Shown one piece after another: positions 7,148-14,836 of a stretch of DNA of 46,131 nt. Numbering within the stretch: position 1 is the stretch's first letter; the number at the start of each line of letters is the position of its first letter. The DNA comes from Sanguibacter suarezii NBRC 16159 (GTDB lineage: Bacteria; Actinomycetota; Actinomycetes; Actinomycetales; Cellulomonadaceae). Under the pieces are notes generated by a model. It was not told the DNA's origin. It saw only the letters and a list, made by a program, of their open reading frames with translations, and did no database searches. Made by a program: the position numbers and the translations under genes. Location of the stretch: NCBI RefSeq assembly GCF_001552735.1, contig NZ_BCRT01000002.1, forward strand, positions 1 through 46,131, read 5' to 3'.

Positions 7148-9387
7148 CGCAGGACCTCCACGCTCGTGGGCAGAGCCGGGGCCAGCACGGTCCCGGCGAG
7201 GCTGACGTCGACCGCGCACACCTTGAACTCCGGCATGCCGGAGATCGGATCGGTGGCGTCGGTCGTGATCCGGTTGACGCTGCCCGCACCGGACCAGTGG
7301 AAGGGCATGAAGACGGTGTCCTGGCGCACGGACGTGGTCAGCCGGGCCGGGGCGACGATCGCCCCGCGGGCGGTCGCGAGGCGGACGGGTGCGTCGTCCT
7401 CGATCCCGAGGGTGAGGGCGAGCACGGGGTGGATCTCCACGAACGGCCCCGGCTGGGCTGCGGCGAGCTCCTCCACCCGGCGGGTCTGCGCCCCGGACTG
7501 GTAGTGCTGGAGCACCCGTCCGGTGATGAGGTAGAGCGGGGCGTCCGGGCGCAGGTCGTCGCTCGGACCGACGTGGTCGACGGCGATCATCCGGGCCCGC
7601 CCGTCGGCGGTGGGGAAGGTGTCGAGGAAGGTCCGCGGGGTTCCGGGGTGCGGTGCGCCCGTCTCGGCCGGAACCGCGGGGCACGGCCAGAACAGTCCCG
7701 GGATGGGCTCGGCGTCCAGACGGGCATGACTGAGCCCGGAGTAGTCGGCCGGCCCGCCGGCGCTCGCCCGGGCGAGCTCGTCGAAGACCTCCGCGGGATC
7801 GGTGCCGAAGTGCACCGGTGAGCGCAGGCGCGCGGCGAGATCAGCCAAGATGGCAAGCTCGGAGCGCACCCCCGGCGGGGCGGCGACCGCCTGGCGCCGA
7901 CGCAGGACCCGTCCCTCGAGAGAGGTCATGGTGCCCTCCTCCTCGGCCCACTGGGTGACCGGCAGCACCACGTCCGCGAGCCGCGCAGTCTCCGACGGGA
8001 CGAAGTCGCACACCACGAGGAAGTCCAGGGCCTGCAAGTTCGCGGTGACCATCGTGGAGTTCGGAGCGCTGACCACGAGGTTGGAGCCGTGCACGAAGAG
8101 CATCTTCGGCCCAGCCGGTGCATCCGGGCCAGCCGGTGCGCCGAGGCGGCGCAACAGCTCGACGGCGGGCAGACCCGGCCCGGGGAGGGACGCCGGGTCC
8201 ACCCCCCACACCCGGGCGACGTGCTCGCGGGCGGCCGGGTCGTCGATCTTGCGGTACCCGGGCAGCTGGTCGGCCTTCTGCCCGTGCTCGCGCCCGCCCT
8301 GCCCGTTGCCCTGCCCGGTCACCGCGCCGTAGCCCGAGCCCACCCGCCCAGGCAGGCCGAGGGCGAGCGCGAGGTTGATCGCGGCGGTGACGGTCGCCGT
8401 GCCCTGGGTGGACTGCTCGACCCCACGGCCGGTGAGGATGTAGGCGCCTGAGCCGCCGCCCGCCGGGCTCGCCGCGGCCAGCAGCCGGGCGACCCGGCGC
8501 AGCTGCTCGGCGTCGATCCCGCACACCTGCTCGGCGCGCTCGGGCCACCACGGAGCGACCGACCGGCGGACGGCGTCGGCCCCGGTGGTGCGGGCTGCGA
8601 GGTAGTCGGCGTCGCCGAGCCCTTCGGCCCACACCACGTGCAGCAGCGCGAGGAGCACGGCGAGGTCGGTGCCCGGGACGGGCTGCAGGTGCACCCCGGC
8701 GCCGTCGGCGGTGAGCGCCGCGGTCGCGCTGCGCCGGGGGTCGACGACGACCAGGCCGCCACGTCCGCGGGCACCGGTGAGGTGCTGCAGGGACGGCGGC
8801 ATGGTCTCGGCGAGGTTGGAGCCGAGCAGCAGGACGGCCTGCGCTCCGCCGAGGTCGGCGAGCGGGAACGGCAGGCCGCGATCCAGACCGAAGGCCCGGT
8901 TGGCGCCAGCTGCGGCACTGGCCATGCAGAACCGGCCGTTGTAGTCGATGTTCGCGGTGCGCAGCACGGTCCGGGCGAACTTGCCGAGGGCGTAGGCCTT
9001 CTCGTTGGTCAGCCCGCCACCGCCGAAGACGGCGACCGAGTCCCGGCCGTGCGCGGCCGCGATGGCCGTCGCCCGCTCGGCGACGAGGTCGAGGGCGTCG
9101 TCCCAGCTCGCCGCGTGCAGCTCGCCGTCGGCGCCGCGCACGAGCGGGGTGGTGAGCCGGTCTCCCACCCCCAGCAGGCTCGCGCTCGTCCACCCCTTCT
9201 GGCACAGCCCGCCCTTGTTGGTCGGGAAGTCCCGCCCCTGCACGACGACGGACGCCGACCCCCCGGGCGGCGCGGCGAGCACGGCGTCGGGCACGGCGTC
9301 GGGCGCAGGGTCCGGCGCAGGGTCGGGCGCAGGGTGCAGCGACATGGCGCACTGGAGCGCGCAGTAGGGGCAGTGGGTGGCTGTCAT
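7144..9387 (-). CDS. nasA: Assimilatory nitrate reductase, molybdopterin catalytic subunit
   Basis: 747 aa. An N-terminal [4Fe-4S] site is formed by CPYCALQC and the later GGLCQKGW; next come the Mo-bis-MGD domains (GGGGLTNEKAYALGKFAR, DYNGRFCMASA, LLLGSNLAETMPP, VVVDPRRS) and a C-terminal molydopterin dinucleotide-binding domain (YLITGRVLQHYQSG, MPFHWSGAGSVNRIT). It reduces nitrate to nitrite. No Tat signal is present, so it is cytoplasmic, as expected for an assimilatory enzyme. A short PAPD-rich repeat lies between the first Cys cluster and GRDFPTN, where homologues usually have a short loop. Starts 1 nt after the narK stop (9389) and its stop overlaps nasB. The catalytic subunit is called NasC in Bacillus and NasA in Klebsiella. 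Confidence 0.92.
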   Translation of the reverse strand: MTATHCPYCALQCAMSLHPAPDPAPDPAPDAVPDAVLAAPPGGSASVVVQGRDFPTNKGGLCQKGWTSASLLGVGDRLTTPLVRGADGELHAASWDDALDLVAERATAIAAAHGRDSVAVFGGGGLTNEKAYALGKFARTVLRTANIDYNGRFCMASAAAGANRAFGLDRGLPFPLADLGGAQAVLLLGSNLAETMPPSLQHLTGARGRGGLVVVDPRRSATAALTADGAGVHLQPVPGTDLAVLLALLHVVWAEGLGDADYLAARTTGADAVRRSVAPWWPERAEQVCGIDAEQLRRVARLLAAASPAGGGSGAYILTGRGVEQSTQGTATVTAAINLALALGLPGRVGSGYGAVTGQGNGQGGREHGQKADQLPGYRKIDDPAAREHVARVWGVDPASLPGPGLPAVELLRRLGAPAGPDAPAGPKMLFVHGSNLVVSAPNSTMVTANLQALDFLVVCDFVPSETARLADVVLPVTQWAEEEGTMTSLEGRVLRRRQAVAAPPGVRSELAILADLAARLRSPVHFGTDPAEVFDELARASAGGPADYSGLSHARLDAEPIPGLFWPCPAVPAETGAPHPGTPRTFLDTFPTADGRARMIAVDHVGPSDDLRPDAPLYLITGRVLQHYQSGAQTRRVEELAAAQPGPFVEIHPVLALTLGIEDDAPVRLATARGAIVAPARLTTSVRQDTVFMPFHWSGAGSVNRITTDATDPISGMPEFKVCAVDVSLAGTVLAPALPTSVEVLR

Positions 9388-9388
9388 G

Positions 9389-10774
9389 TCAGATCGAGGA
9401 CGCGGCCATGGCCGAGCCGCGGCGCTGGTAGACGGCCCAGGTGGTCAGTGCCATGACGAGGTAGACGCCGATGAAGACCCACAGCGCCGGGACGAGGCTT
9501 CCCGCGTGGGTGGTGGAGAGGGCGAAGCCACGAGGGATGAGGAAGCCACCGAAGGCGCCGATCGCGCCTGCGATGCCGATGCAGCCGGCCGCGGACTTGC
9601 GCGCCCGGGCGCGGTCTTCGTCGCGCGCGACACCGGCCTGGAAGACGGCCGGGATCATCCGGTACGTCGCGCCGTTGCCGACCCCGGTGGCCACGAAGAG
9701 CAGCAGGAAGGACGCAAGGAAGAGCGGAAAGCTGTGGGAGCCGAGGGCCTGGATGGCGCCCACCGCCCCCACGGACATGACCAGGAAGGCCGTGGTCGTC
9801 ACGCGTGCCCCGCCGATCTTGTCGGCGAGGATGCCGCCGAGAGGGCGGGCCAGGGAGCCCACCAGCGCACCGAGGAAGGCGATGGACAGCGTGACCTCGG
9901 GGAACTGCCCTTTCAGCAGGGTCGGGAAGACACCGGCGTAGCCGATGAAGGAGCCGAAGGTGCCGATGTACAGGAAGGAGATGATCCACGTGTGCCGGTT
10001 GCCGGTGGCCGCGGCGAAGGAGCGGTAGTCGGCGCGGGCGCTGGTGAGGTTGTCCATGTACCGCCACGCGAGGAACGCTGCGAGCACGATGAACGGGATG
10101 AACATGAGCCCGGCGCGCTCGAGGGCGATGCCCGCACCCGAGACGATGACGAGCGGGACGGCGAACTGCACCGCTGCGGTGCCGAGATTGCCGCCGGCGG
10201 CGTTGAGGCCGAGTGCGCGCCCCTTCTCCTTCTCGGGGAAGAAGAACGAGATGTTGGCCATCGAGGAGGCGAAGTTGCCGCCGCCGACGCCGGCGAGCAT
10301 CGCGATGACGAGCAGCACGCCGAAGGGGGTGTCCGGGCGCTGCACGGCCCAGGCGAGCGCGCCGGTGGGCGCCAGCAGCAGCAGCGCGGAGATGATCGTC
10401 CAGTTGCGCCCGCCGAAGAGCGGCACGGCGAAGGTGTAGGGGATCCGCAACGTCGCCCCGACCAGGCTGGGTACCGCGATGAGCCAGAACTGCTGGTCGA
10501 CGGTGAGCACGAACCCCGCGTTGCCGAGCTGGGGGACGACGATGCTCCAGGTCGCCCAGACCGCGAAGCCGAGGAACTCCGCCAGGACCGAGATCCACAG
10601 GTTGCGGTTGGCCACCGCGCGGCCGCCGTCGCGCCAGAACGTCGGGTCCTCGGGGTCCCAGTGGTCGATCCACCGCCCGCCCCGGGCTGGCGGAGTGGCG
10701 GGCGGAGCGGTGGGAGCAGCGGTCTTCGCCGGCGCACCGGATGCCTCGAGGTCGTGCGATGTGGGAACAGTCAT
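9389..10774 (-). CDS. narK: Nitrate/nitrite MFS transporter NarK
   Basis: 461 aa, about 12 membrane segments. A cytoplasmic Pro/Ala-rich leader of about 40 residues precedes WDPEDPTFWRDGG, typical of actinobacterial NarK. The nitrate-signature segment is present (GGGNFASSMANISFFFPE, then KGRALGLNAAGGNLGT), as is a second Gly-rich signature in the C-terminal half (ATGVGNGATYRMIP). It imports nitrate and/or exports nitrite at the plasma membrane. First gene of the run; the nitrate reductase gene follows after 1 nt. A weak GlnR-like ladder lies 61-98 bp upstream (10835-10872). Confidence 0.93.
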   Translation of the reverse strand: MTVPTSHDLEASGAPAKTAAPTAPPATPPARGGRWIDHWDPEDPTFWRDGGRAVANRNLWISVLAEFLGFAVWATWSIVVPQLGNAGFVLTVDQQFWLIAVPSLVGATLRIPYTFAVPLFGGRNWTIISALLLLAPTGALAWAVQRPDTPFGVLLVIAMLAGVGGGNFASSMANISFFFPEKEKGRALGLNAAGGNLGTAAVQFAVPLVIVSGAGIALERAGLMFIPFIVLAAFLAWRYMDNLTSARADYRSFAAATGNRHTWIISFLYIGTFGSFIGYAGVFPTLLKGQFPEVTLSIAFLGALVGSLARPLGGILADKIGGARVTTTAFLVMSVGAVGAIQALGSHSFPLFLASFLLLFVATGVGNGATYRMIPAVFQAGVARDEDRARARKSAAGCIGIAGAIGAFGGFLIPRGFALSTTHAGSLVPALWVFIGVYLVMALTTWAVYQRRGSAMAASSI

Positions 10775-10834
10775 TGCGGCCTCATTCGATCGCGGCCCGC
10801 GGCTCGGGCTCTAGCAGGAGGCTAGGGAGGCCGT

Positions 10835-10872
10835 GTTTCGGGGGCGGCGTCGGCGGGTTAATCGACCGTTAA
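10835..10872 (-). promoter_or_regulatory. Degenerate GlnR-like box upstream of narK
   Basis: On the minus strand, TTAAC at 10872, TTAAC at 10861, a poor ACGCC at 10850 and GAAAC at 10839 share the 11-bp register of GlnR boxes. Only the last element is perfect. It sits 61 bp upstream of narK, somewhat further out than the clear box before nirB (24 bp). Support is the register plus the expected target gene; the sequence match alone is weak. Confidence 0.45.
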
Positions 10873-10950
10873 CTCTGCGCACGTCGGCATCGGGCGGGCG
10901 CGAGGACGACGGTGGGCCCGCCGCCAGGAGCGCCCCCGTCCCCGATGCCA

Positions 10951-10956
10951 TAGGGT
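10951..10956 (+). promoter_or_regulatory. Possible -10 element for the 11017 gene
   Basis: TAGGGT, a common actinobacterial -10 form, 60 bp before the ATG at 11017. No convincing -35 was seen at 16-18 bp upstream. The 242-bp narK/11017 intergenic region otherwise holds the GlnR-like ladder and a CTAGC/GCTAG dyad near 10811-10825. Confidence 0.3.
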
Positions 10957-11016
10957 CACCCTCTCGGCATCGTCGCCGAGCCCGGCGCCCGGCGTCGTGA
11001 CCCGAAGGACACCGTC

Positions 11017-11646
11017 ATGAGTCTCCTCGACCTCGTCGGCTGGATCGGTTCTGCGATCCTCGTCTGGTCCCTGCTGCAGACCCGCATCGTGCGGCTGCGG
11101 GTCATCAACCTCGTGGGCTGCGTCATCCTCATCGTCTTCAACACCCTCGCCGGGGTGTGGCCGATGATGGGCCTCAATGTCGGTCTCGCCGTCATCAACG
11201 TCTATCACCTGCGCAAGCTGCTGCTCTCCCGGCACCAGCCCGCGCAGTACACGGTGCTCCCCGCGGACCCGGGCGAGGAGTACCTGCGCTACCTGCTCCG
11301 CGTGCACGCCGCTGACATCGCCGCGGTCAACCCCAGCTTCAGCGCCGAGAGCACGCCCTTCGAGCGGGGGTACCTCATCCTCCACGAGGACGAGACGGTC
11401 GGTCTCGTCCTCCTGCACGACGCCGGGGACGGGCTCGCGCAGATCGCGCTCGACTATGTGACCCCTCGCTACCGGGACTTCACGCCCGGGGAGTTCGTCT
11501 TCCTGCGCAGCGGCCTGCTCGCCGACCAAGGATTCCTGCGGGTGGAGACCATGCCCGGCGCCGTCGACGTCGCCGACGCGGCGACGTACTACCGGCGCCT
11601 GGGGTTCACTGGCAACCGCGAGGTTGTGGGCCTCGACGTGGCCTGA
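11017..11646 (+). CDS. Small membrane protein with C-terminal acetyltransferase-like domain
   Basis: 209 aa. Residues 1-70 hold three likely membrane segments (LVGWIGSAILVWSLLQ, VINLVGCVILIVFNTL, VWPMMGLNVGLAVINVY), resembling the compact three-helix units of YgjV or lipid-A-synthase N-terminal-like proteins. Residues 85-205 are soluble and end in RRLGFTG with earlier PGEFVFLRSG, which look like the last strands and helix of a GNAT fold; the canonical acetyl-CoA loop is not obvious. RBS GAAGGA lies before the ATG. Divergent from narK, with no evident functional link to it. Function not recognised; membrane location is well supported, the GNAT relation is tentative. Confidence 0.75.
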   Translation: MSLLDLVGWIGSAILVWSLLQTRIVRLRVINLVGCVILIVFNTLAGVWPMMGLNVGLAVINVYHLRKLLLSRHQPAQYTVLPADPGEEYLRYLLRVHAADIAAVNPSFSAESTPFERGYLILHEDETVGLVLLHDAGDGLAQIALDYVTPRYRDFTPGEFVFLRSGLLADQGFLRVETMPGAVDVADAATYYRRLGFTGNREVVGLDVA

Positions 11647-11663
11647 GAGATACGACCAAAGTC

Positions 11664-11684
11664 CCATTGACGGTATGTCAATGG
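11664..11684. promoter_or_regulatory. Palindromic operator for the adjacent TetR regulator
   Basis: Perfect 8-bp inverted repeat CCATTGAC-N5-GTCAATGG, 50 bp before the tetR-type start. It overlaps a plausible promoter: TTGACG at 11668-11673 (-35) and TACTCT at 11689-11694 (-10, 15-bp spacer). A protein bound here would cover the -35, the usual mode of TetR autorepression. No second copy was seen before the downstream membrane-protein gene. Confidence 0.6.
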
Positions 11685-11733
11685 CTCCTACTCTGGTGAC
11701 ATAAGCAGAACGCCACCCCACAAGGAGCCCACC

Positions 11734-12426
11734 ATGGCGACACCGAGCACCCGCCCGGAAGGCACGACGTCGAGCACCGCCGACGCCGCAGCCGTCCCCG
11801 CGGCGTCGAGCGCGGCGTCGGGCACGGCGAGCGCGACGGGCCGCACGGTCAAGGCGCCGGACGAGCGGCGCAGCGAGATCCTCGCCGCCGCCCGCGAGCT
11901 CTTCGCCGAGCGGGGGATCAACAAGACGTCGATCTCCGACGTGGCGGCCCGGGTCGGCGTCACGCGCGGCCTCGTCTACCACTACGTCGCCGACAAGGAC
12001 TCCCTCGTGGACGCGGTGCTCGCCGAGTACATCGACGAGATGGTCGACCGCATCCGGGCCTGGGACGCCGCCCGCGAGACCGGCAACATCGAGCAGGCGC
12101 TGACGGACTGCATCGCCCTGTTCCGCAGCCTCGCCGGACCCGGGGCCGACGTCCCGCGCATCGACGACACCCGTCTGTACCACCGCTTCCTCGACCGAGC
12201 CGTCGAGGCGGTCGTCGACTGCTTCCGCACGACGACGGTCGAGGCTTACGCCCGCCGGCACCGGATCGAGATCGAGAACGTCTACGAGACCTTCTCGGTG
12301 CTGATCTACGGGCTCGTCGGGCTCATCCGCGCGGTCCCGACCGTCGACGACGACCGCCTGGTCTCGATCGTCCGGCAGACCCTGCGGCTGGACCGCGCCG
12401 AGGAGACCGGAGCGGCGCCCGCCTAG
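11734..12426 (+). CDS. TetR/AcrR-family transcriptional regulator
   Basis: 230 aa. A low-complexity Ala/Ser/Thr leader of about 38 residues precedes a TetR helix-turn-helix: RRSEILAAARELFAERGINKT, then SISDVAARVGVTRGLVYHYV and ADKDSLVDAVL, about residues 45-95. The C-terminal ligand/dimer domain is all helical with no recognised ligand signature. Strong RBS AAGGAG (11722-11727) 6 nt before ATG. A 21-bp palindrome upstream is a likely autoregulatory site. The DUF5692-like membrane gene follows 54 bp downstream on the same strand and is the obvious candidate target, since TetR proteins commonly control an adjacent gene. Confidence 0.9.
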   Translation: MATPSTRPEGTTSSTADAAAVPAASSAASGTASATGRTVKAPDERRSEILAAARELFAERGINKTSISDVAARVGVTRGLVYHYVADKDSLVDAVLAEYIDEMVDRIRAWDAARETGNIEQALTDCIALFRSLAGPGADVPRIDDTRLYHRFLDRAVEAVVDCFRTTTVEAYARRHRIEIENVYETFSVLIYGLVGLIRAVPTVDDDRLVSIVRQTLRLDRAEETGAAPA

Positions 12427-12480
12427 ACCATCGCCCCACCCCCTTCCCCCCTTCCTGACGTCCTGTCCTAGGAGACACTG

Positions 12481-13455
12481 ATGTTCTTGTTCGAATCCAT
12501 CCCGTGGTACTCGGCGCTCATGTGGTTCGCCGTCGTGGCCGCACTCATGCTGGCCAACGAGATCGCCCGTGCCAGCAAGTGGGCGGGTCTGTGCCTGTTC
12601 GTGGCGCTGCCCCTCATGCTCACGATCTTCGTGTGGCCCAACACCGCCGGGCCCGGGTCCTCCACCGGCACGTGGTTCCACTGGGTCAAGGTCTACTCAG
12701 CCCTCGCCGGCTGCCTCGGCTTCATGGCGCTGCGCTACATCCCGCGCCTGCAGAAGAACAAGATCGCGCTGGCCTTCCCCGCCGCGATCCTCGCCCTGAA
12801 CATCCTCGAGGCAGTCATCCGTGACTTCCAGGTCTCGAGCATGCACGGCCTCGTCGACGGCGTCATGATGGTCGGCGGATCGTGGAACATCATGAACGGC
12901 ATCGCCGGCATCCTCAACCTCGTCACCATCTGCGGCTGGGCCGGCATCTACATCACCCGCGACAAGAAGCGGGACATGATCTGGCCGGACATGCTGTGGT
13001 TCTGGATCATCGCGTACGACCTGTGGAACTTCGCCTACGTCTACAACTGCGTCGGTGACCACTCCTTCTACGCCGGTGCCGCACTGCTCGTCTCCTGCAC
13101 CATCCCCGCCTTCTTCCTCCGCAAGGGGGCCTGGCTGCAGCACCGTGCGCACACCCTGGCCTTCTGGATGATGTTCACCATGGCCTTCCCGGCCTTCGTC
13201 ACCAGCTCGAAGTTCGCCGTGGACTCCTCGCACAACACCACGGCCCTGTTCCTGGTGAGCGCGATCTCCCTCGCCGCCAACATCGCCGTGGCCGTGTACC
13301 AGGCGTACCGGATCATCAAGTTCAAGAAGAACCCGCTGAAGGACGAGCTCTACACCGACCTGGCCGCGTACAAGAAGCTCGACGCGGACCGTCCGGTGGA
13401 GGCCACCCCCGCGCGGGCCGGTGCCGCCCCCGAGCTGGCCGGCGCCACCTCCTGA
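12481..13455 (+). CDS. Multi-pass membrane protein, DUF5692-like
   Basis: 324 aa with about eight membrane segments. The opening FLFESIPWYSALMWFAVVAA and internal SWNIMNGIAGILN and YDLWNFAYVYNCVGDHSFY look like the DUF5692 family from memory; I cannot confirm by search. The C-terminus is a charged cytoplasmic tail (KFKKNPLKDELYTDLAAYKKL) followed by an Ala/Pro-rich end. RBS AGGAGA before ATG. It follows the TetR gene in the same direction and ends 9 bp before a strong hairpin, so it is probably the last gene of a two-gene unit under TetR control. Transported substrate or function unknown. Confidence 0.75.
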   Translation: MFLFESIPWYSALMWFAVVAALMLANEIARASKWAGLCLFVALPLMLTIFVWPNTAGPGSSTGTWFHWVKVYSALAGCLGFMALRYIPRLQKNKIALAFPAAILALNILEAVIRDFQVSSMHGLVDGVMMVGGSWNIMNGIAGILNLVTICGWAGIYITRDKKRDMIWPDMLWFWIIAYDLWNFAYVYNCVGDHSFYAGAALLVSCTIPAFFLRKGAWLQHRAHTLAFWMMFTMAFPAFVTSSKFAVDSSHNTTALFLVSAISLAANIAVAVYQAYRIIKFKKNPLKDELYTDLAAYKKLDADRPVEATPARAGAAPELAGATS

Positions 13456-13464
13456 CTCCGGGCT

Positions 13465-13494
13465 GAGCAGGGCCCTTCCCCTCAGGCCCTGCTC
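13465..13494 (+). terminator. Hairpin terminator after the DUF5692-like gene
   Basis: Perfect 10-bp stem GAGCAGGGCC / GGCCCTGCTC with a 10-nt loop, starting 9 bp after the stop codon. There is no U-tract, which is common for high-GC actinobacterial terminators. Confidence 0.7.
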
Positions 13495-13512
13495 GGCTCG
13501 GCCCCTCTTCCG

Positions 13513-13580
13513 ACGGGGCGTGCTCTCGACGACACAGCGTGCTTTCAACCGCACGCTTCATCGTCGAGAGCACGCCCCGT
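13513..13580. repeat. 68-nt nested palindrome
   Basis: The outer arms, 13513-13532 and 13561-13580, are perfect 20-bp inverted repeats. Inside lies a 3x3 mismatch loop and a second perfect 7-bp stem (AGCGTGC / GCACGCT, 13536-13542 and 13551-13557) with an 8-nt loop. The outer and inner left arms also share a direct motif, GCGTGCTYTCRAC. It begins 19 bp after the previous terminator and lies 150 bp before the next gene. Could be a bidirectional terminator, a REP-type element or a double operator. Confidence 0.75.
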
Positions 13581-13730
13581 TCGTCGTCTGAGATGGGTGA
13601 GGAGGGAGAGGAGGAGGGCGGGCGGCGGAGGGGCGCTTGGCGCCTGGGGTGGGGGGCGTTGGCGGTGCCTGGTTCGGGGGGCGGGCGTACCGTGAACAGG
13701 ACTCGCCGCGCGATCCTGAGGAGTCTTGCC

Positions 13731-14372
13731 ATGGAGCTGACCAAGCATGGGCACGCCTGCGTCACGCTGACCAAGGACGGTGTCCGCCTGGTCATCGACC
13801 CGGGCTCCTACACCTCCCCCGACGCCCTCGACGGCGCGACCGCGGTGCTCATCACGCACGAGCACGCCGACCACTTCCAGCCCGACCTCCTCAACGACGC
13901 CCTGCACGACGACCCGGACCTGACCGTTTGGACCAACCCGGCCGTCGCCGACACGCTCGGGTCGCACGGGGGCCGGGTGCTCGTCGTCGGGCACGGGGAC
14001 GGCTTCGACGTGGGCGGCTTCTCGATCACCGCCCTCGGGGAGTGGCACGAGGTGATCCACCCGGACATCCCCCGGGTGCGCAACGTCGGCTTCCTCGTCG
14101 ACGGCACGCTGTTCCACCCCGGAGACGCCTACACCGTTCCGCCGGTCGCGGTCGACACCCTGCTGACGCCGCTGTACTCGCCGTGGACCGGTGTCACCGG
14201 TCTTGTCGACTGGGTGCGCGCGGTCCGACCGCGTCAGACCATCGCCGTCCACGATGCCCCGCTCAACGACATCGGCCACGAGATGATCAACCGGTTCCTG
14301 CGTCCCGGCGCCCTGGGCACCGGGGCCGAGCACCACCAGCTCGCCGTCGGCGACCGAGTCCAGGTCCCTTGA
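13731..14372 (+). CDS. Metallo-beta-lactamase-fold hydrolase, UlaG-like
   Basis: 213 aa from ATG 13731, chosen because GAGGAG sits 7 nt upstream and the product starts with the family-typical MELTKHGHACV; the frame is open further upstream but that part is Arg/Gly-rich and not protein-like. Zn-binding motif HEHADH at about residue 43, further ligands in GEWHEVIHP, FHPGDAY and AVHDAP. UlaG-like proteins include lactonases and phosphodiesterases; substrate cannot be read from sequence. Cytoplasmic, no signal peptide. Flanked upstream by a G-rich, purine-rich tract (about 13590-13685) with several runs of four or more G. Confidence 0.85.
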   Translation: MELTKHGHACVTLTKDGVRLVIDPGSYTSPDALDGATAVLITHEHADHFQPDLLNDALHDDPDLTVWTNPAVADTLGSHGGRVLVVGHGDGFDVGGFSITALGEWHEVIHPDIPRVRNVGFLVDGTLFHPGDAYTVPPVAVDTLLTPLYSPWTGVTGLVDWVRAVRPRQTIAVHDAPLNDIGHEMINRFLRPGALGTGAEHHQLAVGDRVQVP

Positions 14373-14545
14373 CACACTCTCGCACACCAAGTCAGACATA
14401 GGTCAGCCAAGCCGCATCCTCGCTATTTCACTCGACCTGCATGTACCGCCTCACCTCGAACAACGCGATTTGTCTCGATTTACCGATTGCCGAGTCGAAT
14501 GACACCTGTCACGGTAAAGATCACGGCATGCGAGAGGAGGAGGTC

Positions 14546-14608
14546 ATGGACATCCGTCAGAACACCTCGATCGATCCGACGCCCGCCCGCCTCCACAGCC
14601 CCCCATGA
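14546..14608 (+). CDS. Possible 20-aa leader peptide upstream of gadB
   Basis: ATG at 14546 preceded by the strong RBS run GAGGAGGAGG and followed by 19 codons to TGA: MDIRQNTSIDPTPARLHSPP. It lies 228 bp before the glutamate decarboxylase start in a region of competing RNA hairpins. The product has no run of one amino acid that would make it an obvious attenuator sensor; the case rests on the RBS and position. It may equally be an untranslated chance ORF. Confidence 0.3.
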   Translation: MDIRQNTSIDPTPARLHSPP

Positions 14609-14703
14609 CCGCTGCAGCTTGGAGGCGCCCCGCTCGTTCCTTCCTGACGGACGAGCGCCTTCCACTCGACCCGAGGGGCCCGCTCTGTGAGCACGCTGCA
14701 CTC

Positions 14704-14762
14704 GCCCTGACTCGGGAGCCGCGAGCGCCACGTCAGGGCAGCAAGCGTTCCTGACTGCCCTG
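14704..14762 (+). promoter_or_regulatory. Mutually exclusive hairpins in the gadB leader
   Basis: GCCCTGAC (14704-14711) pairs with GTCAGGGC (14732-14739). An overlapping segment CAGGGCAG (14734-14741) pairs with CTGCCCTG (14755-14762), and GTCAGG (14732-14737) pairs with CCTGAC (14750-14755). These cannot form together, the layout expected of an attenuator or riboswitch-like switch. No U-tract follows, so a Rho-independent terminator is not certain. Confidence 0.45.
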
Positions 14763-14836
14763 TGTCCGCTGCGGCCCATCGCACCATCCCCTTCGACAGT
14801 CGACACCAAGCCCTGTCATGACAACGAGGAGAAACC

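Larger units (their letters stand above)
14373..14836 (+). other. Long leader region of the glutamate decarboxylase operon
   Basis: 464 bp with no full-size gene. The first 170 bp are visibly richer in A and T than surrounding DNA. Contents: a 20-codon ORF with a strong RBS (14546-14608), an imperfect hairpin around 14629-14660 (CGCTCGT / ACGAGCG), and overlapping alternative hairpins at 14704-14762. No confident -35/-10 pair was found. Confidence 0.6.

Noticed and set aside
5324-7504. 726-codon open frame on the + strand opposite the nitrate electron-transfer gene
   Set aside because: Shadow frame of nasB; no recognisable domain, and the minus-strand gene has FAD, NAD and BFD motifs.
7148-7684. 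N-terminal extension of nasB
   Set aside because: Arg/Pro-rich product out of frame with nasA across the same bases; ATG 7147 gives the conserved Rossmann start and ATGA coupling.
10858-12681. 607-codon minus-strand open frame across the TetR gene
   Set aside because: No domain features; the plus strand has a clear TetR HTH with RBS and operator.
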